From NCBI RefSeq assembly GCF_007565055.1, contig NC_044566.1, positions 93,914,797 to 93,978,796 of the forward strand: DNA of 64,000 bases, read 5' to 3'. Positions 44,679-55,378 of the stretch are shown in pieces. The notes under the pieces were generated by a model. It was not told where the DNA came from and did no database searches. It saw only the letters and a list, made by a program, of their open reading frames with translations. This DNA is from Rhinopithecus roxellana. Lineage: Eukaryota > Chordata > Mammalia > Primates > Cercopithecidae. Both the position numbers and the translations under genes were made by a program. The first letter of the stretch is position 1; the number at the start of each line of letters is the position of its first letter.

Positions 44679-45311
44679 TGTATTAGTCCATTCTTACACT
44701 GCTGATAAGGATATACCCGAGACTGGGTAATTTATAAAGAAAGAGGTTTGGCCGGGTGCGGTGGTTCATGCCTGTAATCCCAGCACTTTGGGAGGCCGAG
44801 GCGGGCAGATCACGAGGTCAGGAGATCGAGACCATCCCGGCTAACACTGTGAAACCCCGTCTCTACTAAAAATACAAAAAATTAGCCGGGCGTGGTGGTG
44901 GGCGCCTGTAGTCCCAGCTACTCGGGAAGCTGAGGCAGGAGAATGGCATGAACCCGGGAGGTGGAGCTTGCAGTGAGCCGAGATAGCGCCACTGCACTCC
45001 AGCCTGCGGGGACAGACTCATCTCAGAAAAAAAAAAAAAAAAAAAAAGAGAGATTTAATGGACTTACAGTTCCACGTGGCTTGGGAGGCCTCACAATCAT
45101 GATGGAAGGCAGAAGGCAAGAGAGAAGATGAGAACCAAGAGAAAAGGGTTTCCCCTTATAAAACTATCAGATCTCTTAAGATTTATTTACTACCATGAGA
45201 ACAGTATGGGGGAAACCGCCTCCATGATTCAATTACCTCTCACCGGGTCCCTCCCACAACACATGGGAATTATGGGAGAGAGTTGGGTAAGGACACAGCC
45301 CAACCGTATCA
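44679..45311 (-). mobile_element. MST/THE1-family solo LTR, split by an AluY
   Basis: Reverse LTR: 'tgtattagtccattcttaca' at the left, 'ctcacaatcatgatggaagg', 'caattacctctcaccgggtc' and 'aaccgtatca' at the right. 5-bp TSD 'gcagt' at 44674-44678 and 45312-45316. Confidence 0.95.
44750..45047 (+). mobile_element. AluY inside the LTR
   Basis: Full-length, low divergence. TSD-like 'aagaggttt' / 'gagagattt'. Carries 'actaaaaatacaaaaaatta', so it is of the general catarrhine form. Confidence 0.94.
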
Positions 45312-45317
45312 GCAGTG

Positions 45318-45630
45318 TTAACGAAACTTCCCTGATGATAAGAATCATCTGGGCAACTGCTAAAACAACAAATACTTGGTCCTTCTCAGACTTGCTGAAT
45401 CCCTGTCTTCCAGGGAAAAAGAGGCCATTCACAGTTGTGCTAAGTTGAGTCTTATCATCCGGAAAGCAGGGGCCTGCTGTGCTTTGTTCAAAACCTTGTC
45501 TTATGAGAATCATCTGAAGAGCATAAATACTGATGCTTGAGCCCACCCCTCAGTTAAATCAGAATCAGATGAGGGCCATTATGATATTTAAAACACTCCC
45601 CAGGTGATTCCAATGGGATGCAAGAGTTGA
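45318..45630 (+). mobile_element. MER5A-like hAT fragments
   Basis: 45485-45630 has 'gagaatcatctgaagagcat', 'gagcccacccctcagttaaa' and 'ccccaggtgattccaatg', a MER5A body. 45335-45365 ('agaatcatctgggcaactgc') looks like the start of a second copy. Confidence 0.65.
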
Positions 45631-45689
45631 AATCCCAGAGAGATGGTTAGACATGAAAAGAGGTATTTCTTTCTTCTGGGTTCATACAG

Positions 45690-45850
45690 CTCTTCAACTC
45701 TTTCTCACAGCAACTTTTGCATATGGCTTGATTTACAAATATTGGTATACCTGTTTTTACAATAGCATTGTAGCCTTCAAGGGCAGAGACAAGAATAACT
45801 CTATTACTCATAATGCTTAGCACTGCGATACTGAATAAATATCTACTTGC
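45690..45850 (+). mobile_element. Possible L2 3' end
   Basis: 'caagggcagagacaagaata', 'aatgcttagcactgcgatac' and 'tgaataaatatctacttgct' follow the terminal L2 layout. Confidence 0.5.
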
Positions 45851-46532
45851 TCTGTGCATATAGGCATTCAAGGGAAATCCCTGGCAGCTCTGCTCAAGGT
45901 CAAGAGATATACCAAGGACACTGCATGCAAATTCACCCAACGAAAGGGACTTGTCTCCATTTGTTTTATGAATTATCAAGAATCACCCAGTGCAAAGCAT
46001 TTTGTTCATTAATTGGAGTCTGGGGAGCCTTGGCCCTCCAGATCATTGTCCTATCCACAAGCCATTACTGGTATCAGCCCTTTCTGAGCAGCTACTGTCC
46101 TTAACCTCCCCTAATTCTAGAATGTTCCTTAGTGACTTGCTTGATCAAGAGAATGTGGTTTTGAGACCCCGAATGCCAGGTCGTAAGAATTCCTGCAGCT
46201 GCCATTTGGAGTTCAGGGAACACTCCTGGCCTTGAACTGCCAGGTGGAAGTCCAACTACCCTGAGGTCACCCTGCCCGAGAGAACACAGGTGGAGTCCCT
46301 GAAATTGCATGAAGAATGAGATGCCTGGCCACCTCCCAGAGCACCTCCTAGAAGGTTGAGTGTCAAAAGATCTAAAGCCATCTTTAATCTGCTAAAACAC
46401 ATCATTTCAAAAATATCAAGATGATGCCTGATGTATAACACAAAGGAAAATAAAAGTTAAGTAATTTATAATAATATATATTTCAATATTTTGATGCCTC
46501 AGGCAAAACAAAGTATTAGTCATAAAGAATTC
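45851..46532. other. Low-repeat sequence, no gene seen
   Basis: No repeat or exon recognised. Confidence 0.5.
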
Positions 46533-46690
46533 TGGCTGGGCGTGGTAGTGCACGCCCGTGATCCCAGCTACTGGGGGGACTGAGGCAGGAGAATCACTCT
46601 AATCTAGGAGGCGGAGGTTGCAGTAAGCTGAGATGGCACCACTGCACTCCAGCCTGGGCAAAAGAGTGAGACTCCTTTTCCAAAAAAAAG
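46533..46690 (+). mobile_element. Alu right-arm fragment
   Basis: 'ggctgggcgtggtagtgcac' through 'gactccttttccaaaaaaaa'. Monomer length with its own short A-tail. Confidence 0.85.
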
Positions 46691-46793
46691 GCTTGGGAGG
46701 CTGAGACGGGTGGGTGGATCACTTAAGGTCAGGAATTCGAGACCAGCCTGGCCAACATGGTGAAACCTCATCTCTACTAAAAATTCAAAAATT
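46691..46793 (+). mobile_element. Alu left-arm fragment
   Basis: 'gcttgggaggctgagacggg' to 'aaaaattcaaaaatt'. Stops where the next AluY begins. Confidence 0.85.
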
Positions 46794-47100
46794 GGCCAGG
46801 CGCGGTGGCTCACGCCTGTAATCCTAGCACTTTGGGAGGCCGAGGTGGGCAGATCACGAGGTCAGGAGATAGAGATCAACTTGGCTAACATGGTGAAACT
46901 CCATCTCTACTAAAAATACAAAAAATTAGCCGGGCATGGTGGTAGGCGCCTGTAGTCCCAGCTACTCGGGAGGCTGAGGCAGGAGAATTGCTTGAACCCA
47001 GGAGGTGGAGCTTGCAGTGAGCTGAGATCGCGCCACTGCACTCCAGCCTTGGCGACAGAGAGAGACTCCATCTCAAAAAAAAAAAAAAAAAAAAAAAAAA
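46794..47100 (+). mobile_element. AluY
   Basis: Full-length, 26-base A-tail, third member of a head-to-tail Alu cluster. Confidence 0.94.
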
Positions 47101-47485
47101 GTGTATATTTACAATTTCTAGAAAATAGAAAACTACAAATGCAGGTTCAAATGGGTGTGTTTTGCTAGCAACCCAAATGCCATGGATGATACTGCCTTTG
47201 GTGACTTTAGAAGATGAAGACCACAGTTTTGTATGGTTCAAAACAAAATAAAATAGAATATCTCCTGATTGTACATGTTAGGTACATTTCTGAAAATTTC
47301 AGTCTATATTAAATCAGTGTAAACAAATGCCCTGTGTTTAGGAGTTCCGGACCTGGGTAAGGTGGAGAAAGCATGTCCTATCCTGACTTACTCACTGAAT
47401 GCATTTATAAAATCCGCATGGAAGAGCTGTTTGAGGACTCTTAAAAGTAAATAGTAGCAGATAGATTGGTTAAAAAGGCCAGAAC
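47101..47485. other. Low-repeat sequence
   Basis: No repeat or exon recognised; borders the inverted repeat. Confidence 0.5.
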
Positions 47486-47716
47486 TTAGGAATCCCCCTT
47501 TCAGTTGCTTTAGCCAGAACTAGAGAGCTTTTCTTGGAGCGCAAACTAGAGGAGAGTTTCCTGGTTTTGCTCTTTCCAGTACTGCCCTTTCCAGCATTCC
47601 CCAGACCTGGCCCCATGGCAGTCCTAAACCCAGAAGTGGGTCCCACTCATGGAGAGAAAGAGCTCCAGGGAAAGCGCTCTAGTTCTGGCTATAAAAACTG
47701 AGAAGGGGATTCCTAA
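47486..47716. repeat. 231-bp element with 55-bp terminal inverted repeats
   Basis: 47486-47540 and the reverse complement of 47662-47716 match at 47 of 55 positions by hand alignment. The arms share 'ttaggaatcccc' at the ends and 'tagccagaactagag' inside. The 121-bp centre is unique. Ends in TA/TA, as a Tc1/mariner-like MITE might, but I do not recognise a family. Confidence 0.85.
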
Positions 47717-47959
47717 CAGTCAGAGAGTTTAGGGTAAAATACGATTTTTCTTTTCTATTCTGTAATTTGCTTTGTTTTTCATGGGCAAAAGATCTTTAAT
47801 AACATACAATAAATACCTTTGGCACATTTGCTACAAATATTTCCCCAGTGTATCACTGCCCATCTGACGTAGTTTGACATTGTTGAGTAGGCAAATGTTC
47901 CACTATAATTTCCTCCACTGATAAAACAGCTTGTTTTGCCTTTTCACAGAGTTTGTTTG
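47717..47959. other. Low-repeat spacer
   Basis: No repeat or exon recognised. Confidence 0.5.
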
Positions 47960-48270
47960 ATTTTTAAAAAATATTCTTGTATTTTAATAGCTTTGGGGTT
48001 ATAAGTGGTTTTTGGTTACATGGATAAATTGTATAGTGATGAAGTTTGAGATTTTAGTGCAGCATCCCCGAGGAGTATACATTGTACCCAACAGGTAGTT
48101 TTTTTATCCCCTTCCTTCCCCCAGTCTCCATGGTTCCTTATATCACTATGTTTTTGCCATTGCAGATCCATAGCTTAGCTCCCACTTATGAGTGAGAATA
48201 TAAGGTATTTGGTTTTCCATTCCTGAGTTACTTCACTTAGAATAATGGCCTCCAGCTCCACCCAAAAAAG
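47960..48270 (-). mobile_element. Antisense L1 3' end fragment
   Basis: 'ggtttttggttacatggata', 'tgagtgagaatataaggtat' and 'gaataatggcctccagctcc': reverse of the L1 3'UTR and ORF2 end, the same part as at 38090 but more diverged. Confidence 0.85.
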
Positions 48271-48620
48271 GAGAATTGTTAACAGAGAGTTTGGAGTAAA
48301 TTACCATTTCTCTTTTTTTCCCCCTTCTTTTCTTTATTCTCTGGATCCCAAGCCTTCAGGCAATTATGGTCATTTGATTTTCAACAAAGATGCACAGCCA
48401 AGTCAATGGAGAAAGGATAGTTTTAGTAGTTGGTGTTGGGACCATTGGTCACCCACAGGCAAAAAAAAAAAAAAAGAAAGAAAAGAAAAGAAAACTTTAT
48501 GATTTGTACCAAAATTAACTCAAAATAAATTATAGATCTAAATGTAAAACACAAAATGGTGAAAATCTTAGATGTGTTACGCAGAGACTTATTTTACCTG
48601 ACATCAGAAACACAAAGCAA

Positions 48621-48912
48621 TTTTTTTTCTTCGAGATGGAGTCTTGCTCTGTCGCCCAGGCTGGAGTACAATGACACGATCTCGGCTCACTGCAACCTCC
48701 ATCTTCCTGGTTGAAGCAATTGTCCTGCCTTAGCCTCTCTAGTAGCTGGGATTACAGGTGTGTGCCACCACGCCTGGCTAATTTTTGTACTTTTTAGTAG
48801 AGATGGGTTTCACTATGCTGGCCAGGCCTGTCTCAAACTCCTGACTGAGGTGATCCACCCACCTCGGCCTCCCAAGGTGCTGGAATTACAGGGGTGAGCC
48901 ACCATGCCCAGC
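48621..48912 (-). mobile_element. AluS
   Basis: Reverse Alu with a short 'ttttttttcttc' tail, splitting the L1 phrase 'cacaaagcaa / ataaattggac'. Confidence 0.92.
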
Positions 48913-48934
48913 TGGAAAAAATAAATTGGACTTG

Positions 48935-49133
48935 ATCAAAATTAAAAAATTTTGCTCTGTAAAAGGCACCATTTCTTTCTTCTTCTTTCTTTTTGTTTGA
49001 GACAGGGTCTCTGTCACCCAGACTGGAGTGCAGTGGCATCAAAATTAAAAATTTTGCTCTACAAAAGGCACCATTTCTTTTTTCTTTTTGTTTGAGACAG
49101 GGTCTCTGTCACCCAGGCTGGAGTGCAGTGGTG
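48935..49133. repeat. 103-bp tandem duplication across an L1/Alu junction
   Basis: 48935-49037 and 49038-49133 both read L1 ('atcaaaattaaaaa', 'ggcaccatttcttt') then Alu ('gagacagggtctctgtcacc'). Only a few differences and a shorter T/C run separate them. The second copy continues into the full Alu. Confidence 0.9.
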
Positions 49134-49369
49134 TGACATTGGCTCACTGCAGCCTCAACCTCCTGGGCTCAAGTTATTCTCTCACCTCAGCCACTGAAGT
49201 AGCTGGGACTACAGGCACATGCCACCACAACTGGTTAATTTTTGTATTTTTTGTAGAGGCCAGGTCTCACTTTGTTGTCCAGGCTGGTCTCTAACTCCTG
49301 GGTTCAGGCGATCCTCCCACCGTGGCCTCCCAAAGTGCTGGGATTATAGGTGTGAGCCACATGCCCAGG
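49079..49369 (-). mobile_element. AluJ
   Basis: Reverse Alu in the L1. Its first ~55 bases are duplicated upstream by the tandem duplication. Confidence 0.9.
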
Positions 49370-49477
49370 AAGACACTGTTAAGAGAATGAAAAGAGGATA
49401 AAGACTTGGAGCAAATCATTTTCAAATTGCACATCCAACAAAGGACTTATATTCAGAACATTTAAAAAACTCTTCCA

Positions 49478-49783
49478 GCCGGGCGTGGTGGCTCACGCCT
49501 GTAATCCCAGCACTTTGGGAGGCAGAGGCAGGTGGATCACGAGGTCAGTAGATCGAGACCCTCCTGGCTAACATGGTGAAACCCCATCTCTACTAAAAAT
49601 AAAAAAAAATTAGCTGGGTGCGGTGGCTCGTGCCTGTAGTCCCAGCTACTCGGGAGGGCGAAACAGGAGAATCGCTTGAACCCGGGAGGCAGAGATTGCA
49701 GTGAGCCGAGATCGCACCACTGCACTCCAGCTTGGGCGACAGAGCGAGACTCGGTCTCAAAAAACAAACAACAAAAAAAAACC
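49478..49783 (+). mobile_element. AluS/Y
   Basis: Full-length; 'agccgggcgtggtggctcac' to a CAAA-rich tail. TSD 'aaaaactcttcca' / 'aaaaacctcttcca'. Confidence 0.93.
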
Positions 49784-50392
49784 TCTTCCATTAGAAAACA
49801 AATTCGCTGAACAGGAGAGCAGTGACAGAAAAGCTGGGCAAGATAACCGGAAAAAACAACTAAAATAAATAAAACTGAAAACATAAGAAAAAAACAATTT
49901 GAAAACTAAAAACCACTCCGCTAGAGAGGATATGCAGATGGCAAATAAGCAAGTGAAAAGATGTTCAACAGCATTAGCCGTTAAGGAAATGCAAGGGAAA
50001 GGCACAATGAGATACCGATGCACCCCTGCTGGGATGGCTAAATTTAAAAATACTGTCAGTCCTGAGTGCTGGCAAATATGTGGATCGATTAGAACCCTCG
50101 TATGTTGCTGGATGGGAATGCAAAATGGTATAGTCACTCCAGAAAATAGTCTAGCAGATTTTTATAAAATCAAACATGCAATTATCGTCTGACCCAGCAG
50201 TCCCACTCCCAGGCAGTTACTCTAGAAAAGTAAAAATTTTGGCTCATAAAACCGATATATGAACATTTTACTGTAGCTGTATTCATAACTGGCAAAACCT
50301 GGAAATAATCCAAATACCCTTCAAGGGATGAATGGATAAACAAACTGTGATTCGTCCATACAATGAACTGTAACTCAGAAATAATAGAAACG

Positions 50393-50684
50393 GGCTCAAG
50401 CCTGTAATCCCAGAACTTTGGGAGGCCGAGACGGGCAGATTACGAGGTCAGGAGATCGAGACCATCTTGGCTAACACAGTGAAACTCCGTCTCTACTAAA
50501 AAATACAAAAAACTAGCCAGGCGAGGTGGCGGGCGCCTGTAGTCCCAGCTACTCGGGAGGCTGAGGCAGGAGAATGGTGTAAATCCGGGAGGCGGAGCTT
50601 GCAGTGAGCCAAGATCAGTGCCACTGCACTCCAGCCTGGGCGACAGAGCGAGACTCAAAAAAAAAAAAAAAAAAAAAAAAAAAA
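50393..50684 (+). mobile_element. AluY, Old World monkey type
   Basis: Lacks the first ~13 bases; starts 'ggctcaagcctgtaatccc'. TSD 'atagaaacg' at 50384-50392 and 50687-50695. Carries 'actaaaaaatacaaaaaact' and 'gcgaggtggcgggcgcc'. A-tail about 28 bases. Confidence 0.95.
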
Positions 50685-51033
50685 TTATAGAAACGAAGCG
50701 TTTATTCTTGCAATAACTTGTGTGAATCTCAGAGGCATTATGCTGAGTAAAAGAAGCTACTTTGAAAAGGCTACATTCTGTATGATTTCAACATATACAA
50801 TATTCTCAAAAAGACAAGACCATCGTAAGGGAGAGCAGATCAGTCATTGCCAGGTTTGGGGTTTGGGGTCAGGGGAGGATGACTGCAGATAGATAAGCAG
50901 AGGGGGCGTTTTGTGGTAAGGTAACTGTCCTTGAGCCTAGCTGTGGAAGTAATTACACATACAAACATCTATACATGTGGGAAAACTGCACCCAAAAATG
51001 TCATTCTATTGTTAATTTAAAAAACAAGATTGA

Positions 51034-51238
51034 CAGTGAAACCCCGTCTCTACTAAAAAATACAAAAAACTAGCCGGGCGAGGTGGCGGGCGCCTGTAGT
51101 CCCAGCTACTCGGGAGGCTGAGGCAGGAGAATGGCGTGAACCCGGGAGGCGGAGCTTGCAGTGAGCTGAGATCCGGCCACTGCACTCCAGCCTGGGCGAC
51201 AGAGCGAGACTCCGTCTCAAAAAAAAAAAAAAAAAAAA
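51034..51238 (+). mobile_element. AluY, Old World monkey type, 5'-truncated
   Basis: Starts at 'cagtgaaaccccgtctctac', about 90 bases in. TSD 'aacaagattga' at 51023-51033 and 51239-51249. Virtually consensus throughout, with 'gagatccggccactgcac'. Confidence 0.96.
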
Positions 51239-51249
51239 AACAAGATTGA

Positions 51250-51803
51250 AAGATACTTTTTGTTTATATGTAAAACAGGGTTAGAGTCTAGGCTTAGGTA
51301 ATTTTATTTTATTTACTTATATTTTTAGATAATTTTTAAACTGTTTTATTTTTTATTTTGTTTACCTACAGGAATGACCAGTGAGAAATTCAAAAGTTGG
51401 ATGGAATTAAGGGATCGTTGTGCTTTCCTGTCTCATCGCAGCATGTGTTGCCAGGGCTGCAGGTAGCACGCGTGGGCAGCTGTATATGAATTGTAAAAGT
51501 GCACCTTCTCTGGGCAGACAAATCATAAAAAGGCGTCCCCTTTGGATGGAAGATTTCCAACATGGAGCCCTTCACCAAAATGGATGCAGCTTTCTTCTTG
51601 GCAAGTGGAACATAAGCTGACTTTCAGCCCCGCTCACTCCCTTGCTGAGTGCTTTTGTGGGTACAAAAATTAACAACTACATGGGGGGAGCCCTAAATCT
51701 AGCATCCCTGGCTCCTGACTTCCAAATGCCAGCAGCAGCCCCAATCCTTATGTCAAAACAAACAAATTTGACGCTCCACGATTTCCCCATATGTCCTTAA
51801 GGA
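51250..51803. other. Low-repeat sequence, no gene seen
   Basis: AT-rich left part (51295-51365), then mixed. The 62- and 66-codon frames on opposite strands at 51390-51620 look like chance. Confidence 0.45.
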
Positions 51804-51814
51804 CTCCCCTTGAG

Positions 51815-52110
51815 GGTGGCTGCGGTGGCTCACGCCTGTAATCCCAGCACTTTGGGAGGCCAAGGCCAGGAGTTGGAGATCAGCCTGGCCAACATGGTGA
51901 AAACCCATTTCTACTAAAAATACAAAAATTAGCCGGGCATGGTGGCAGGCACCTGTAATCCCAGCTACTCGGGAGGCTGAGGCAGGAGAATTGCTTGAAC
52001 CCGGGAGGGGAAGGTTGCAGTGAGCCGAGATTACGCCATTGCACTCCAGCCTGGGCGACAAGAGCAAGAGCGAAACTCCATCTTAAAAACAGAAACAAAA
52101 AGCAAAAAAG
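51815..52110 (+). mobile_element. AluS with left-arm deletion
   Basis: TSD 'tccccttgag' on both sides (51805-51814, 52114-52123). About 20 bases of 'ggtgggcggatcacctgagg' are missing. AAAC/AAAG-rich tail. Confidence 0.93.
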
Positions 52111-52123
52111 ATCTCCCCTTGAG

Positions 52124-53406
52124 AACAGCTATCTTGGTCCAGAGGGTTTTGTACACAACTAGTTAAGTTAGAAAGCTGTTCCTTGAATTAACTCATTTTA
52201 AGCGTTTTTTTTGTAGATAACTTGTGCTTTATGTGGAAAATACCAAGCCCAGGGCTTGGCATGTAGCGTGCTTTTGATAAATGGAATTTGTAAAAGCTAT
52301 AGCAGGAGCAAGCCGAGATTTCCTATAGGCAAATGTCATCACCTTAATGAATAAAGAGTTTTAGGCCAATAGAAGATATTGTTTTGAGTAGGAAAGGAGG
52401 AGTAGGGAAGGAACCATTGCACTCTCCCACAAACCACATTCCTCACCTCCAGTAGTGGTGGTCCTACCACCTTGGGAAATCTTTTTCTCCTCTCTTCCAG
52501 AAGCTGCTATTGTATATAATCTTCAAAGGTCAACTAATCTTTGATAATTGCAGATAATTAAGAGTGGGATGTATTAGGTACAATGGTTGATTATTCGTTT
52601 TTAATGCTGAGAAATGAAAGGATTTCTCTATTTAATAAGTTCACTACTGTAGCAACCCCAACGAAGTAATTACAACCTTGTAAATCAATAATAATAAAGT
52701 GTATGTAAAATACACATTTATACATAATTGTTCCATATAATTATTTATAATTATAACTTAGATTTAAGTATTCCTTTTATGTGATAATCTGTGTTTTATG
52801 GAAAACTACATACTTTATTCATGAGATAGGAACCCTCACTGGATGGCTGAATGGGAGTGAGAGGATCTCCTAAAGTGCCTTCAAATCCATTTTATAGCAT
52901 TTTTAGGATCTCCTAAAGTGCCTTCAAATCCATTTTATAGCATTCATCATACTTTAAAAAAGGCTCACTAGATCCAAATAGCAATAGAAACTGTGGTGCA
53001 CATATTCCTCCCACATTTTTACACCACAGAAATGTGGATCTGTCTTAAAATTGATAGCATTATAATCATGATTGACAGAGTGCCCATGATAATGGTCATT
53101 GCCTGTGAACATATGACCTCGGTTGTTATTCATAGTTGAATAACTGGACAATCAAAATCCCTGGTATTTAATCAATAAACCATTTAAGATCCACATGTGG
53201 GAAGAGTGTGAGTTCTGGTGCTGTCAGAAAGCATTCCATTGATACCTTCTGATAGCATCAGGAAAGTGTCAGCAATGGATGAGGGAAACCCAGTTTATTA
53301 CATTTTCCTTTTATGGATCATGCTCTTGATGAAGAGTCCAAGAACTCTGCCTAGTCCTAGGCCCCAAATATTTTTCCTTTTCTCTGCCTTCTTTTTCCCT
53401 TCTTTT
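52124..53406. other. Low-repeat AT-rich sequence, no gene seen
   Basis: 1.3 kb with no young repeat except a 43-bp tandem duplication at 52862. 'gggcttggcatgtagcgtgc' near 52252 hints at an L2/MIR end. Confidence 0.5.
52862..52944. repeat. 43-bp tandem duplication
   Basis: 'aggatctcctaaagtgcctt...' at 52862-52904 is repeated at 52905-52944. The 40 compared bases are identical, implying a recent event. Confidence 0.96.
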
Positions 53407-53663
53407 TAGAGAAGGGTTGTTGCCCAGGCTGGAATATAGTGGCACAATCATAGCTCACTGTAACCTCCAACTCTTGGGCTCAAATGATCCACCTATCTCA
53501 GCCTCCTGAGTAGCTCAGACTACAGGTGCACATCACCACACCCAACTATTTTTTTTTTTTAGAAACAGGGTCTTGCTATATTACCCAGTCTGGTCTCAAA
53601 CACCTGGCCTCATGCAATCCTCCCACCTTGGCCTCCCAAAGTGCTGGGATTACAGGCATGAGC
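53407..53663 (-). mobile_element. AluJ
   Basis: Reverse Alu with no clear tail, starting at 'agagaagggttgttgccc'. Strongly diverged. Confidence 0.87.
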
Positions 53664-54263
53664 CTGTAATCATCAAATAGTTTCAGTAAAGATAAAATGA
53701 GAATACTGCCTTCATTTAAAAACCCGGGAATTGTTCCTTCCTCTTTTAGTCTTCTGAAGAGAGTGTATAGAATTAGTGTTAATTCTTCTTCAAACATTAG
53801 TAGAATTGTCCAGGAAAACCATTAGGGCCTGGAGATTTCCCTTTTGGAAATTTTAAAATTGTAAATTAAGCTTCCTTTATGCGTAGGACCATTCAAATGA
53901 TGTTTTTCATATTGGATGAACTGTGGTCCTTTTTGTTTTTTAAGAAATTGGTCAATGTCTTTTAATTTGTCAAATGTATGTATGTAGCGTTATTAATAGT
54001 GTTTCCTTGTTATCTTTTTATGTCTGGAGAGTCTATAATGATGTCTTCTCTTTCATTACTGATATTGATAATTTGTGTCTTATCTCTCTTTTTCTTTGTC
54101 AGTCTTGCTAAAGGTTTGTCAATTTTGTTGATCTTTTCAAAGAACCACTTTTTTGTTTCATTAAGTTTTCTCTATTTTCTATTTTCAGTGTTGCTGATTT
54201 CTGCTCTTATCTTTATTTCTTTCCTTCTACTTGCTTTGAGTTTATTTTGCTCTTTAAAAGAAG

Positions 54264-54552
54264 TTTTTTTTTTTTTTTTTTTTTTAAGACAGGATCTGTC
54301 TTTGTCACTCAGGCTGGAGTGCAGAGGCATGATCTTGGCTCATTGCAACCTTAACTGCCTGGGCTCAAGTGATCCTCCCACCTCAGCCTCCTGAGTAGCT
54401 GGGACCACAGGTGTATGCCACCATGCCTGGCTAATTTTTGTATTTTTTGTAGAGACAGGTTTTGTCATGTTACTCAGCTGGTCTTGAACTCCTGAGCTCA
54501 AGCGACCTATGGCCTCCCAAAGTGCTCAGATTACAGGTGTGCTGCGCCCAGA
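54264..54552 (-). mobile_element. AluJ
   Basis: Reverse Alu. TSD 'tattttgctctt' at 54243-54254 and again at about 54554. Confidence 0.92.
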
Positions 54553-54863
54553 CTATATTTTGCTCTTTTTTATTTCTAGCTCTTAAGGTGGAATTTTAAA
54601 TTACTGATTTTAGGGTTTTTCTCTATAAAAATATATGCACTTGGTACAGTACTTACATATTTCCCTCTTAGAATTGCTTTGTCCTACAAGTTTTGATACG
54701 TTATATTTTCATTTTCATTTAATTTAACGTATTTTTTTTTCAGTTTCCCTTGAGACCTCATCTTTGGACCCTGAACTATTTAGAAGTGTGTTGTTTAATT
54801 TCCAAGTGACTAATTTCTGCTTTGATTCCACTGTAATCAGGGAACACACTACGTATGATTTTA

Positions 54864-55378
54864 ATCTTTTCTTTCTTTCCTTCCTTCCTTCCTTCCTTCC
54901 TTCCTTCCTTCCTTCCTCCCTCCCCTCCCTCCCTCCCTCCCTCCTTTCTTTTTTGTTTTTTCTTTCTTTTTCTTCCTTCTTCTTCTTTCTTTCTTTTCCT
55001 TTCTTCTCTTTCTTTTCTCTGTATTTCTCTTTCTGTCTTCTTTCGTCTGTTCTCTTTTCCCCTCTTTCTCCTCTTTTCTTCCTTTCTTCCTTTCCTTTCT
55101 TCTTTCCTTCCTCCTTCTTCCTTCCGTTTTCCTTCCTTCCCTCCCCCTTCCTCCCTCCCTTCCTTACTTCCTTCCTTCCTCCCTTCCCTTCCTCCCTGTT
55201 TCCCTTCCCCTTCCTCCCTTCCTTCCTCCCTTCCTTCCTCCCTCCCTCCCTCCCTCCCTTCCTTCCTTCTTCCTTCCTTTCTCCCTTCCCTTCCCTTTCC
55301 TCCCTTCCTCATTTCCTCTCTTTCTCCCTTCCTCCCCTCCTTCTTTCTTTCCTTCCTTCCTCCCTCCCTCCCTCCTTC
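54864..55378. repeat. 515-bp polypyrimidine tract (TTCC/CCCTT/CTTT)n
   Basis: Only about ten purines in 515 bases. It lies exactly between the left TSD (about 54860) and the body of a reverse AluJ, so it is the Alu A-tail grown into a purine-rich (minus-strand) array. Frames of 178-218 codons on both strands here are low-complexity and are not genes. Confidence 0.95.

Larger units (their letters stand above)
48340..51020 (+). mobile_element. Sense L1M 3' portion, five Alus inside or at its edge
   Basis: Reads through 'gattttcaacaaagatgcac', 'gacatcagaaacacaaagca', 'gagataccgatgcacccctg', 'gttgctggatgggaatgcaa', 'ctgacccagcagtcccactc' and a 3'UTR ending near 51020. Frames are broken. Alus sit at 48621, 49079, 49478 and 50393, and at the end at 51034. 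Confidence 0.87.

Noticed and set aside
53978..54394. 138-codon + strand frame, hydrophobic
   Set aside because: Antisense L1 ORF2 running into a reverse Alu.
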